This document shows positions 54,171-64,000 of a stretch of 64,000 nt of DNA, piece after piece. The notes under the pieces were generated by a model. The model was not told where the DNA came from. It worked only from the letters and a program-made list of their open reading frames with translations, and searched no databases. Each line of letters begins with the position of its first letter. Positions within the stretch are counted from its first letter, which is position 1. This stretch comes from Ovis canadensis (lineage: Eukaryota; Chordata; Mammalia; Artiodactyla; Bovidae), in assembly GCF_042477335.2 (NCBI RefSeq), contig NC_091263.1, forward strand, positions 74,140,501 to 74,204,500, read 5' to 3'. Position numbers and translations under genes: made by a program.

Positions 54171-54299
54171 TTTTTTTAAAGGTAAATATTTCATCATTTT
54201 TTACGTTGTCCCTGGTATAAGCAATAGGTCAGTAGAATCAGAATTTCTCTTCACCTTTTTTTTATATGATTCGGATTTGATTCCTTCACAGCGCCCTAT

Positions 54300-54760
54300 T
54301 TTTCTTCTCCAACTTTTACTTGAAAATTTTCGAAGCCACCCACAACGTTAAAAGAACGGCAGAGTTAAAAATTACGCAGCCTGTCCCAACTCGCCGACTG
54401 CTAACATTTTGCCCGGTTCTGCCTTACATTTTCCATCTTTTGCCGCAGACACTCACAGACCCACACTCACATTTTAAAAGTCATTCGAAAGTAGATTTCA
54501 GTCACCATGAAACTGCACCTTCAAGCAAATCTGCATTTATTTCCTAAGAGAAAGCGCATTCCCCTACTAAACCAACACAACAGTCTCCTGGTCAACAAGT
54601 GTTACATTGAGATGCATTATTGCTTATTATGCAGTTTATGTTCAATTCTCCCCAATTGCTCCAACAGTGTCCTTTACGGGGTTTTGTGATTTGTTTACTA
54701 AGATTCATTCTGCTGTTTGTGTTCATCCGTCATTCTTCTTCACCTCCTTTAAGCAGGAGT
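54300..54760. mobile_element. Probable old L1M 3' region
   Basis: gactgctaacattttgcccg (54396-54415), aattgctccaacagtgtcct (54653-54672). Fits the antisense of old L1 3' UTRs. Diverged. Confidence 0.45.
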
Positions 54761-54799
54761 AATTCCCTGTCCTGTGTGTGCACGCTGCCATGCGCTCTG

Positions 54800-55526
54800 T
54801 AAGGCTGATACTTCCGCGTACAGGCCGATTGCTGTCTCAGATACTCCTCTACCTAGCTGTGTCTGCATTTCTGTATGATTAACCTCAGGTCACGCGTGTT
54901 TGGAAGGAACGCGGTGGAGCTGATGCTGCTGTCCCCGGCGCGACGCGGGACATGCTGTCACAGGATGTTATTCCGGCCCTTTGTGGTGTCTGTTAGGACT
55001 CATCACCTGGCTAACGCATCCCTAAAAACGCGTCCTTGACTCTTCACAAGAAGCCAGGTTTGTAAATCCTTTCTTGGAGTGCGGTTTCCGGAGCCGCGAT
55101 GCGGCCTCTGTTCACCAGTGCTGGACAGAAGTGCAGAGACAGAGTTTGGGTGGAACAGGAGCTTTTCTTGCTTTTCCAGGCACAGGGGGCCACAGTGGGC
55201 TCGTGCCCTCTGGACTGTGGGTCCCACCTGGAGGGGGTAGCGAGCTTTATGGGTTCCAGGAGCAGCGTGTGGTCAGCTTGCGGACAGTTCTTGGATTGGT
55301 TGTCATCAAGGAGATATTCTGAGCATCTCAACTTTCTGGTCTCAATGCCTGGGGTCCGCATGCTTGCCATCAGCGGCTTCCATCTGGAGGGGGTCTGCTT
55401 CCCGAAACCCAGCTCAGGAGCACGCGCCAGGGCTTTATCTGCGTCTTTTAGGGAACCAGGAGTTTGACCTTTCTGCTATGTGGCAGAATTATAGTCTAAA
55501 TTGTCACCAGTTTCTCAGCCCAATAT
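54800..55526. other. Unassigned sequence
   Basis: 55,240-55,420 (gtggtcagcttgcggacagt, caaggagatattctgagcat) looks like a repeated ruminant sequence but I cannot place it. Frames up to 122 residues are unsupported. Confidence 0.4.
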
Positions 55527-55683
55527 TGCTGTTGTTAAGTCGCTAAGTTGTGTCTGACTCTTGGCGGCCCTGTGGACTGCAGCACGCCATGCTGCTCTGT
55601 CCTCCACTGTCTCCCAGAGTTTGCTCAAACTCACGTCCATTGAGTCAGTGATGCTGTCGAATCATCTCATTCTCTGCTGCCCG
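55527..55683 (-). mobile_element. BovB LINE, 3' end, older subtype
   Basis: gctgttgttaagtcgctaag (55527-55546), ccactgtctcccagagtttg (55604-55623), and ends at the catctcattctctgctgccc block. Confidence 0.9.
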
Positions 55684-55794
55684 CAGCGGTAGGGGTGCAT
55701 AGGGCGTGCATGGAGCGTGAGCTGTCACTTCAGCCATGGATAGACGGGGTGCAGGGGTGGGGGTGAGCCTTGCTGGACCACGTGGACGGGGGCC

Positions 55795-56060
55795 ATTAAG
55801 TTTTCATTTTGGAAAGGTCTCTATTCACAGAAAGTTTGGGAAGGTAGTTCAGAGAGTTCCCATGTGCTCCCCTCTGTTTGCCCTCTCACTAACATCTCAC
55901 AGCAGAAATAGCACATTTGTTACAACGTATCCGTGATGTTCTACCCACCCAAGCGCACCCTTGATTCTGCGGGTCTTGGTGTCTCGCCAGTGTCTTCCTC
56001 TGGACCACAACCCGTTCAGTTAGCTCCCCGCGCGACAGTTCCTCAAATGGTCCTTGAACA
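55795..56060. mobile_element. Probable old L1M 3' region
   Basis: ggtagttcagagagttccca (55842-55861) followed by actaacatctcacagcagaa (55889-55908) and gcacatttgttacaacgtat, the order of a well-known old L1 3' UTR stretch. Confidence 0.5.
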
Positions 56061-56094
56061 CAATCTTCATTTGGTTGTAAAATGTATGTCTGTA

Positions 56095-56325
56095 TTTATT
56101 TCATGCGGCACTAGGTCTTCATTGCCGTCTCTAGCTGTGGCGAGCAGGGGCCCCTCCCTAGGTGGGGTGCAAGGGCTTCCCGGGGGCGGCTTCTCTTCTT
56201 CCGGAGCGTAGTCTCCAGGGCCCAAGGGCTTCAGGAGCGGTGGGCACAGGCTGAGTCCACACGTGGACTCTTCCCAGACCAGGGATGGAACCTGTGTCCA
56301 CTGGACCACCAGAAAGTTCAAAAAA
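56095..56325 (-). mobile_element. CHR-type SINE, long form, diverged
   Basis: ctaggtcttcattgccgtct (56112-56131), gaccagggatggaacctgtg (56277-56296), terminal actggaccaccagaaagttc (56299-56318), then an A-run and CACA tail. Confidence 0.78.
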
Positions 56326-56724
56326 AAAACCACACACACAAGCTTTCCTCTTAAAGCCACTGGTACTTAGGGACGTTTTTATGACAACAGCTGAACGCAC
56401 GTCCACACTGACCCGCAGGCCGCCCCCAGCTCCGCCGCCCCCGCCGTCCTTGCCCGTCTGCGCGGCAGGCCCTAAGGACCCTCAGACTCCCCCACGCGCG
56501 CTTTCGCCTTTGCACTGCGTGCGGGCTGCTTCCTCAGCTCTCATCTGCTGGGCACCCTCCTCCTCACCGTAGAATGCTCCGCTCAGGCACCCTCTCCTCC
56601 ACGAGCCCCCGGACCCTGTCTTCCTCCAGGCAGGGGCCATCATCTCCCTTCTTCAAGCCCGTAGGGACGTGTTCAAAGCTCTGTTGCGCTCACCTCGTGG
56701 AACCCTAATTATCTGCTCACACGT
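56326..56724. other. Unassigned sequence
   Basis: C-rich in 56,415-56,520. No exon recognised. Confidence 0.45.
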
Positions 56725-56845
56725 GGATCTCTTGAACCTAGACTGTGGTTTTCTTGAAGTCAGGGGCCATATTTTATTCATTTTTGTGTCCCCAAAAGCA
56801 AATTTGCAAGAGGCACTTCAGGATCTTTGGTGAAAAGATGAATGA
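56725..56845 (+). mobile_element. LINE2 3' end
   Basis: cctagactgtggttttcttg (56737-56756), caggggccatattttattca (56761-56780), tttttgtgtccccaaaagca, ending agatgaatgaa: the conserved L2 terminus. Confidence 0.8.
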
Positions 56846-57397
56846 ACTCAGATGAGGTAATTACATATAGGCCCATAAATCCTCATCTTCAAAGACTTGT
56901 TTCCTTGCTGACTAAGACATCACTTGTGAATAGCACACCCGTCCCTCCTACAGAAATGCATGAGCTTCAGTACATAATTCATAAACCGGGGCCCGAACGC
57001 ACGCTGCCTGAAAGCCGACAGCACCGATTCATCAGGCCTCCTTTGCTGAGCAACTCTGCAAATGGGCTCCCCGCCCTGGGGCTGGGGTGGCTGCAGAATG
57101 TTAAATCAGCACCCTGCCTCCTTTCAGCTCAGAGCCTCCGGGCTGCAGTACTAGCAGTTTCCAGAAGGTGCTGGGGCGTGCTCAGCGCTCTTTCCTGCCC
57201 TGGAACGCAGTGGAGTTCAGGGTTTTTTCAGGCGAGCGGCTCCCTGCCAGCGGGTGTGGTCGTCTGCTTTGCTTGCCTTCCGCGCCAAGCGGCACAGCCC
57301 CACTAACGAGTCTGCGGGGGCATCTGCTGCTGCTTCTGTACTAAGGCTGATGCTGGGCTGAAATGCCTTTCCCTCTCTGGAGATGGAGCTTCAGCAT
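56846..57397. other. Unassigned repeat-poor sequence
   Basis: Plus frame 56842-57306 (154 residues) is open across the block but its start lies in L2 sequence and its composition is unremarkable. No known domain. Confidence 0.4.
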
Positions 57398-57443
57398 TTT
57401 CTAGGCTTCACTGTGCCCCATTTCTAGGCTTCAGTGTGCCCCA
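57398..57443 (+). repeat. 23-bp tandem duplication
   Basis: tttctaggcttcaStgtgcc followed by cca, at 57398-57420 and 57421-57443, one mismatch (C or G). The second copy contributes to the BovB target site. Confidence 0.95.
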
Positions 57444-57447
57444 TGAG

Positions 57448-57593
57448 ATGAGATGGCTGGATGGCATCACAGACTCGATGGACGTGAGTCTGAGTGAACT
57501 CCAGGAGTTGGTGATGGACAGGGAGGCCTGGCGTGCTGCGATTCATGGGGTCGCAGAGAGTCGGACACGACTGAGCGACTGAACTGAACTGAA
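57448..57593 (+). mobile_element. Short BovB 3' insertion with 13-bp target duplication
   Basis: From atgagatggctggatggcat to the tail gactgaactgaactgaa. Flanks tgtgccccaYgag at 57435-57447 and 57594-57606 differ only by T versus C, the expected deamination of a CpG. Confidence 0.95.
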
Positions 57594-57756
57594 TGTGCCC
57601 CACGAGTGCCAGTCTCGGAGCTGTCCTGTGTGAGTGACACTCAGCCAGTGGTGAGTTCTCCTGCCGCAGCGCTCTGAAACCTTGCCTGGCTTTTATTTGT
57701 GCAGAGACTTATCTTAAATTCATCCGTAGTTTGTGAAGTCGTCAAATCATTTGCTC

Positions 57757-57970
57757 TTGTTCAGTTCCTAACTTGTGCACAACTCTTCATGAACCCATGG
57801 ACCGCAGCACGCCTGATCTCTTGCTCCTCACCATCTCCCGGAGTTTGCCCAAGCTCATGTCCACTGAGCCGGTGATGCCCTCCAACCATCTCATCCTCTG
57901 GCGTCCCCTTCTCCTCCCGCCTTCAATCTTTCCCAGCACCAGGGTCTTTTCCAATGAGTTGGCTGTTTCA
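57757..57970 (-). mobile_element. BovB LINE, 3' end
   Basis: tgttcagttcctaacttgtg (57757-57776), cactgagccggtgatgccct (57862-57881), ttccaatgagttggctgttt. A second BovB begins about 30 bases further on. Confidence 0.92.
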
Positions 57971-58001
57971 TTACCTAAAATTATACTCTGAAACAATCAA
58001 T

Positions 58002-59445
58002 TCATTTCAGTTCAGCTCAGTCACTCAGTCTTGCCTGACTCTTTGTGACCCCATGGACTGCAGCACGCCAGGCCTCCCTGTCCATCACCAACTCCCAGAG
58101 TTCACTCAGACTCACGTCCATCGAGTCAGTGATGCCATCCAACCAGTTCATCCTCTGTCGTCCCCTTCTCCTCCCGCCTTCAATCTTTCCCAGCATCAGG
58201 GTCCTTTCCAATGAGTCAGTTCTTCGTATCAGGTGGCCAAAGTATTGGAGCTTCAACATCAGTCCTTCCAACGAATATTCAGGACTGATTTTCTTTAGGA
58301 TGGACTGGTTGGATCTTCTTGCAGTCCAAGGGATTCTCAAGAGTCTTCTTCAACACCACAGTTCAAAAACATCAATTCTTTGGCACTCAGCTTTTCTTAT
58401 GATCCAAATTTCACAGCCATAACATGACTACTGGAAAAACATAGCTTTGACTAGACAGAACTTTGTTGACAAAGTTATGTCACTGGGTTTTAATATGCTG
58501 TCTAGGTTTGTCATAGCTTTTCTTCCAAGGAGCAAGCATCTTTTAATTTCATGGCTGCAGTCACCATCTGCAGTGATTTTGGAGTCCAAGAAAATAAAAT
58601 CTGCCACTATTTCCATTGTTTCTCCATCTATTTTCCATGAAGTGATGGAACTGGATCCCATGATCTTAGCTTTTTGAATGTTGAATTTTAGGCCAGCTTT
58701 TTCACTCTCCTCTTTCACTTTCAACAAGAGGCTCTTTACTTCTTATTTGCTTTCTGCCATAAGGGTGGTGTCATCTGCATATCTGAGGTTATTGATATTT
58801 CTCCCAGCAATCTTGATTCCAGCTTGTGTGGCAATTTGCATGAGATACTCTACATATAAGTTAAATAAGCAGGGTGACAATATACAGCCTTGATGTACTC
58901 CTTTCCGGATTTGGAACCAATCTGTTGTTCTATGTCCAGTTCTGAGTGTTGCTTCTTGACCTATACACAGATTTCTCAGAAGACAGGTCAGGTGGTCTGG
59001 TGTTCCCATCTCTTGAAGAATTTTCTACAGTTTGAGGTGATCCACACAGTCAAAGGCTTTGGCATAGTCAATAAAGCAGAAGTAGATGTCTCTCCGGAAC
59101 TCTCTTGCTTTTTCTGTGATTCAGTGGATTTTGTCAATTCGATCTCTGGTTCCTCTGCCTTTTCTAAATCCAGTTTGTACATCTGGAAGTTCTTGGTTCA
59201 CGTACTATTGAAGCCTAGCTTGGAGAATTTTGAGCATTACTTTGCTAGCGAATGAGATGAGTGCAATTGTATGGTACTTTGAGCAATCTTTGGCATTGCC
59301 TTTCTTTGGGATTGGCGTGAAAACTGACCTTTTCCAGTCCTGTGGGCACTGCTGAGTTTTCCCAGTTTGCTGGCATATTGAGTGCAGCACTTTCACAGCA
59401 TCCTCTTCCAGGACTTGAAGCAGCTCAGCAGGGCTTCCTCTGAAA
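58002..59445 (-). mobile_element. BovB LINE, 1.4 kb, reverse-transcriptase core with YADD
   Basis: 3' terminus at 58002 (catttcagttcagctcagtc). Minus pieces in order: 59205-59396 (CQQTGKTQQCPQDWKRSVFT), 58988-59182, 58743-59009 (GCILSPCLFNLYVEYLM, then NNLRYADDTTLMAE), 58428-58727 and 58017-58340. The catalytic YADD is preserved, and 88 codons around it are open. Frame breaks separate the other pieces and the element is 5'-truncated, so no functional protein is encoded. Confidence 0.95.
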
Positions 59446-59599
59446 CTATGCTACTGCCAACTTTACACATTGCACTGCGGGATTTTGAAATTGCATTAAG
59501 AGCATGGCTTGCATTCTCTGTGTGCAATGATGAAATGTATAGGATACACATACGTTTACGCGCTAATTTCCTCATTTTCTGTCTCCGTCACACAGAATC

Positions 59600-59695
59600 T
59601 AGGCTCCAGCAAGAGCCCCTGTGTGTTCTGTTCTGGCGGTGTCCCCTTGCTGGCACTTAGGAAGTGCTCAGTAATTCTGCGGAATGACTTAGGTA
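59600..59695 (+). mobile_element. LINE2 or MIR-family 3' end
   Basis: aggctccagcaagagcccct (59600-59619), tgctggcacttaggaagtgctc (from 59649), ending gtaattctgcggaatgactt. The 'last common' L2-type tail, diverged. Confidence 0.6.
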
Positions 59696-60289
59696 GGTCG
59701 CGTCTGCCCTTACATAGATGTCTTTGCTGCCCTGAGCGGGACCCTCCTGCCGGGGCCGGGGGCGGAGGCCAGTCCTCAGTGCCTGCCCATCCTGTCCTCA
59801 CAGCCGAGGATGCTCCTTTCCTGCCCGGGCGTCTGTGCCTCTCTGGCCGCCGGCTCTTGAAGCCGCTCCCCGCCACATCTCCCGAGGGCGATGCATTTGT
59901 TTTTCTTTCCCCTTCTTCCAGGTGTTTTTTCAGGGTGATTAGATTAATTTATCCGTTAAATGGACTCTTCAAAATGCAGTGCCTCTTCTGGAAAAGAATG
60001 AAGGCTCTTTTCAGAAGATGGTGTTTTACAAACACGTTTTAAGACCTAACCGAGAAGGTAGCGAATCAGGACGGGGCTTAGTTACGAAGAAGCGGAAGGG
60101 TGCTCGCGTCCTGTGTGACATCAGGGGTCAGGGATTGCGAGAGACACTGAGGGCGGAGCGTCGGATGCGGAACCACAGGGCCCGCTCGCCGCTGGCTGCC
60201 CTGCCTGCCTGCGCACCAGGGGCCCTGCTAGACGCCAGGACAAGACCAAGTCCATGCTCTCCTGGGGTGTCCATCCTACACGGAAACGC
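59696..60289. other. Unassigned sequence
   Basis: GC-rich 59,700-59,890 then AT-rich around 59,930-60,050. No repeat or exon recognised. Confidence 0.45.
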
Positions 60290-60480
60290 GGCGAAAGTCA
60301 CAAATGCAAACCACATATGGAAGTCAAAATGTCTCGTAGACACATCGGCAAAGTATTATTGAAAGAAGTAAATGAAATTAATTTCAGTTCTGCACTGTGG
60401 GTAACCCAGTATCTGGAGTTAATCCAGAACACGCTGTTGCAACGTGTAAGCAGCATGGGGATTACTGGTGAGACCCTTTG
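60290..60480. mobile_element. Old interspersed repeat, family unassigned
   Basis: tcaaaatgtctcgtagacac (60324-60343), gaaagaagtaaatgaaatta (60360-60379), tgggtaacccagtatctgga: the text of a frequent old mammalian repeat, unnamed here. Confidence 0.5.
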
Positions 60481-60529
60481 CCTTCCCTTCTGATGCTCAG
60501 TCTTCAGAATCCAGGGTGCATTCGCCCTT

Positions 60530-60810
60530 TGCTGTTGCTTAGCCGCTAGTTGTGTCCAACCCTTTGTGACCCCAGAGACTGCAGCACGCCAGGCTTGCCT
60601 GTCCCTCACTGCCTCCCGGAGTCTGCGCAGATTCACGTCCATCGCGTCGGTGATGCCGTCCAACCGTCTCGTCCGCTGGTGTCCCCTTGTCCTCTTGTTC
60701 CGATCTTTCCCAGCATCAGGGTCTTTGCCAATGAGTCAGTGCTTTCTATGCAGTGGCCAAAGTATTGGAGCCTCAGCCTCGGTCCTTCTGATGAGCGTTG
60801 AGGGTCGGCG
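60530..60810 (-). mobile_element. BovB LINE, 3' end, older GC-enriched subtype
   Basis: gctgttgcttagccgctagt (60531-60550), cagcacgccaggcttgcctg (60582-60601), tattggagcctcagcctcgg. Confidence 0.93.
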
Positions 60811-61784
60811 CCTGCAGAACTCCTCGGTTCAGGCTGACTGTGCCCCAAGTGTGGCTCGTGGCTCGTGGCTGCCAGGCTTGACAATGAACCAGTGAAAAAA
60901 CAGGTTTAACATGTACTGAGTCCGTTCATAAATTATGTAACTTCGGTATTGAATGTCGTGAGCCATCAGAAAGGGCTCGGAATACCGAGGGAGTCGTGAA
61001 GGAACCTGAAAGGACTCAGGCGAGAAGGGAGAGGGGCTGCTTGGTGGGGGCTGCTTGGTGGGGGCCGCTGTCTGGAGCTGACTCCCAGCAGAACCGGAGG
61101 GGGCAGGGGCCAATCCTTCTGAGGCTGCACACGGGGCCTCTGGCGCAGCAACGACCCCGAGGCGGGCACGCGGGCGTGTTCAGGTGTGGGGCGGACGGGT
61201 GAGAATGGGGGGTGGACTCCGAGCCCTCAGCAGCGGGGCTGGACACCGCGGGCCTCACGGGCCAGGCGAGGGGCTGGTTTCTGCAGGAGGCGGATCCATG
61301 CCCCCGCTTCCTAGGTTCTCAGCCCTCTGCCGTGTCGGAGGATGCTGTCTGGGACAGCAACCCTTAAATGCTGCCGTTAGCGTGTCTTGCTGGGCGCAGA
61401 CATGTATGTGTGTATGGCGACTGCTGCGGATCCTGGGCCTGGACGTGGGGACACCGTCTCTGGGGTCCGAGGGGGTCAGGTGCCAACGCACCTGTGAGAA
61501 GGCATTCGTCCCTGCAGGTGTCGTAAGCCGCCAGCACAGCCTTTGAATGTGTGTATTCCACGCGTGTCGTGGCCGTGCTTTTGAAGGGTTATGGGTGCAC
61601 GATGGCCTTTCTCTAGGACCAGATGTCTGGAGGGGGTTTCCTTCCCTTGGATGGAGGGAGCCAGCCCTGCTCCGTCCTGGGGGTCGGGTTGAGCCCCATG
61701 CTCTGAACGTGCAGCAGCGTCAGGGGTCCTGGGGGCTGGATCATGAGTCCCCACGAGGCTGACTGTTCGCTCTCCCTGCGGCCT
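60811..61784. other. GC-rich unassigned sequence
   Basis: Contains a short direct repeat gctgcttggtgggg (61037-61050, 61051-61064). No exon recognised. Confidence 0.45.
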
Positions 61785-61999
61785 GCCGTCTCTTCAATCG
61801 TGTCCAACTCCTTGCGACCCCAGGGACTGTAGCCCGCCGGAGCTGTAGCCAGCTCCTCTGTCCATGGGATTCTCCAGGCAAGAATACTGGAGTGGGTTGC
61901 TGTGCCCTCCGCCAGGGGATCTTCCCGACCTGGGGACCGAACCTGAGTCTCCCGCATTGGCAGGCGAGTTCTTTACCACTAGCGCCATGTGGAAGCCCC
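61785..61999 (-). mobile_element. Bov-tA SINE
   Basis: caatcgtgtccaactccttg (61796-61815), gattctccaggcaagaatac (61869-61888), head at accactagcgccatgtggaa. A ggagctgtagccagctcctc segment (61839-61858) contains a short internal duplication of the agctgtagcc part. Confidence 0.94.
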
Positions 62000-63029
62000 G
62001 TCCAGAACCCCCCGCCCCTGGTATTTGTAGCTACCCTCCCCTTTCCCAGCCCCGCCCCGCCAGGCCCAGAGGCTCCTTCTCTGGGGTGGGAGGCCAGTTG
62101 GGACCCTTGGGAAGTCAGCCAAGTCAAGCTTGTCGCTCTCGGAGAGTGATTTAAGATCTCACTGGGCCGTGCGCGGTCCTGTTCCTATTACAGCAGGTGT
62201 GGGAACGCTGGCTTTGGACCGCATTAGAGAAGTGCTAAATGTTACTACTCCCGTAATAGCCTGGCCTGACTGGGGGCCCCCTTCCTACCCAGACCGCAAG
62301 CTCCCAGGTCTGACTTGGCTGTGTTTCTCCAGCTCAGCACCCCGTGGGGGCTGTGGGGATGATGGTTAATTTCCGCACAAGCCCAGGAGCGTTTTCACTT
62401 AGAGAGAAAGCCACGTGTTATCTCTGACGGTTCTGACCTTGGTCCTCATGGTCTGCCTCAGGTGCAGGGGTGTCTGGGAAGTGTTTGGCAGGTACCGTGG
62501 GCTGGAGCGCAGGCAACCTCCGCAGAAATGTGTCTGTAAGACCCCCGTGCCTCCCAGCCGTGTGGTGGGCGAGCCCGGTGGTCCAAAAGGCACAGCACCC
62601 GTAAGTGTCCTCACGGGGGCCCTCTGCCTTCAGTTCCCTTGCCGAGGAGTTGAAATCGCAGCCTCTGAGAGCCGGGAGGGACCTCAGGATCCTGGTTTTC
62701 CGGCGGCTCTGTTTTTCAACGCTTGGATCCCTGACCCATTTGGCATTTGTTCTCAGGTAAGGTATGAGCTGTAGACCTAATGTTGTTTTCTCCCAGATAA
62801 CTAGTCTCTTGTTTGTTATCAAGGCATCTTGCCCCAGTGACTTGAGATGCCACCTTTATCAGTTGCCAGATTCCTCTCTCTGCCCGGGGCTATTTTTGGA
62901 CTCCGTGGGCTCCTCTGACGTTTCCATGCCAGTACCATGCTGGCTGAAAAGGTGGCTTCGGTGTCTGGCCAGGCCTTCTTGCCTCTCAGATATTTAATTC
63001 GATTCTTGCATTTTTAAGCTTAAGAGCTT
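62000..63029. other. Unassigned sequence
   Basis: About 1 kb, moderately GC-rich. The part gttgaaatcgcagcctctga and gagggacctcaggatcctgg (62649-62695) recalls an old SINE but is too diverged to call. No exon recognised. Confidence 0.4.
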
Positions 63030-63172
63030 TGAAATGAAGTGAAGTTGCTCAGTTGTGTCCGACTCTTTGCGACCACATGGACCGTAGCCTACCATGCTCC
63101 TCTGTCCATGGGAATTTCCAGGCGAGAATACTGGAGTGGGTTGCCATTTCCTTCTCCAGGGGGTCTTCCCAG
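63030..63172 (-). mobile_element. Bov-A-type SINE, lacking tRNA head
   Basis: gaagttgctcagttgtgtcc (63041-63060) to tttccttctccagggggtct (63147-63166). It stops before the tRNA-derived part. Confidence 0.92.
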
Positions 63173-63678
63173 GAGCTTTAGTATTAGCATATTACTGGCT
63201 GGGGGGTTTTTGCAGAAACTAACGCCTGTGACTGGTGATTTGTTGTATGAGTGAATATTGAAACACTCTGGTCCATAACATTCAGGCAGCAGGAGATTCA
63301 TTAACACGCCTCTGGTTGATAAGTTGTTAATAATCTAACTTCACAAGGAAGCTTGTCGCTATGTTTACGGGGATCGTTTAAACTTCATAAGTCGCTTTAA
63401 GGAAAACTCGCAGCTGTAAGATGATGTCATTCTAAGAAGCAAGAATATCTGTGTTTGTTTGTCTTCTAAAGGTGACTGAACCGGAAGGTGTTTAATGTAG
63501 GCTTTGCATACTTATTGTGAAGTTTACCCCCAAATATCTTCTTTGTTTTTATCACACAAGGGATTTCAGCTTCCTGATGTCCTCTGAGACATACTTTTAA
63601 GGCTGTTTATTCCTGTGTGCTGATTTCACCTCCTGTTCCTTTGCTTAATTGCAGACTAGTGGTTCTAATAAAATTCTA
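63173..63678. other. Repeat-poor AT-rich block
   Basis: No transposon recognised. Contains taagttgttaataatctaac (63321-63340) and ggctttgcatacttattgtg (63501-63520). Candidate conserved non-coding DNA. Confidence 0.45.
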
Positions 63679-63685
63679 GTCCACA

Positions 63686-63892
63686 TTAGTGAAGTCGCTC
63701 AGTCGTGTCCGACTCTTTGCTACCCCGTGAACTGTAGCCTACCAGGCTCCTCTGTCCATGGGATCCTCCCAGCAAGAATACTGGAGTGGGTTGCCATTTC
63801 CTTCTCCAGGGGATCTTCCCGACCCAGGGATCGAACCCGGGTCTCCCGCATTGCAAGCGGACGCTTTACCCTCTGAGCCAGCAGGGAAGCTT
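63686..63892 (-). mobile_element. Bov-tA SINE, full length
   Basis: gaagtcgctcagtcgtgtcc (63691-63710) to the tRNA-like head cctctgagccagcagggaag (63870-63889). Flanked by gtccaca at 63679-63685 and 63893-63899. Well preserved. Confidence 0.96.
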
Positions 63893-64000
63893 GTCCACAC
63901 TGTCGACTCATAATTAGAATTGCCTAACAAAGCAGATACGATCCCACCAAGCCTTCTTCGGCTAAGCAACGGCAGTGGTGCTAATTTTTAAGCCTGTCTC

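Overview
The window is nuclear DNA of a pecoran ruminant, most likely a bovid (cattle, bison, buffalo, sheep or goat). The diagnosis rests on repeats: sixteen pieces of the RTE-type LINE BovB, at least 26 tRNA-derived Bov-tA or dimeric BOV-A2 SINEs, eight older cetartiodactyl CHR-type SINEs and several L1 3' ends with ruminant-type 3' UTRs. I found no intact protein-coding gene, no functional RNA gene and no bacterial feature. Long open frames fall in repeats, in GC-rich DNA poor in stop codons, or in a CG/TG microsatellite.

Layout. 1-4.1 kb: unassigned DNA with scattered SINEs and a BovB tail. 4.1-7.85 kb: one minus-strand L1 carrying a BovB, two Bov-tA, a younger L1 tail and a degenerate CHR SINE. 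8.0-10.3 kb: two short CpG-dense islets, an AT-rich tract and an L1 3' UTR with about 380 bp of alternating purine-pyrimidine DNA. 12.6-16.5 kb: BovB, then an ancient plus-strand L1 (ORF1 into the start of ORF2) with three nested insertions. 18.7-20.4 kb: long minus-strand BovB. 20.7-23.6 kb: GC-rich DNA and an L1 3' UTR with an internal duplication. 23.8-25.4 kb: the longest stretch without a recognised repeat. 25.9-27 kb: old L1 3' end. 29.9-30.5 kb: decayed C2H2 zinc-finger remnant split by a BOV-A2. 32-34.7 kb: old LTR, nested SINEs, BovB and a GC-rich block. 36.7-38.5 kb: longest BovB. 40-45.7 kb: old L1 3' ends, CHR and Bov-tA SINEs, and an AT-rich repeat-poor block. 46.5-54.2 kb: SINEs, three MaLR-like LTRs and an 18-bp minisatellite. 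57.4-60.8 kb: a BovB cluster, one copy keeping its YADD box. 61-64 kb: SINEs and unassigned DNA.

Sequence history rather than gene function is what can be read here. Target-site duplications give insertion order at several loci, and several L1 3' UTRs look strongly GC-enriched compared with the AT-rich family pattern as I remember it, which would fit a high-recombination or subtelomeric location. I found no convincing new biological system. The best candidates for function are the repeat-poor blocks (23.8-25.4, 43.5-44.0 and 63.2-63.7 kb), the CpG islets (8.04-8.34, 9.36-9.57 and about 33.7-34.4 kb) and the Z-DNA-prone tract. Repeat family names come from recognising consensus sequences by eye; boundaries are good to about 5-30 bp unless a target-site duplication is given.
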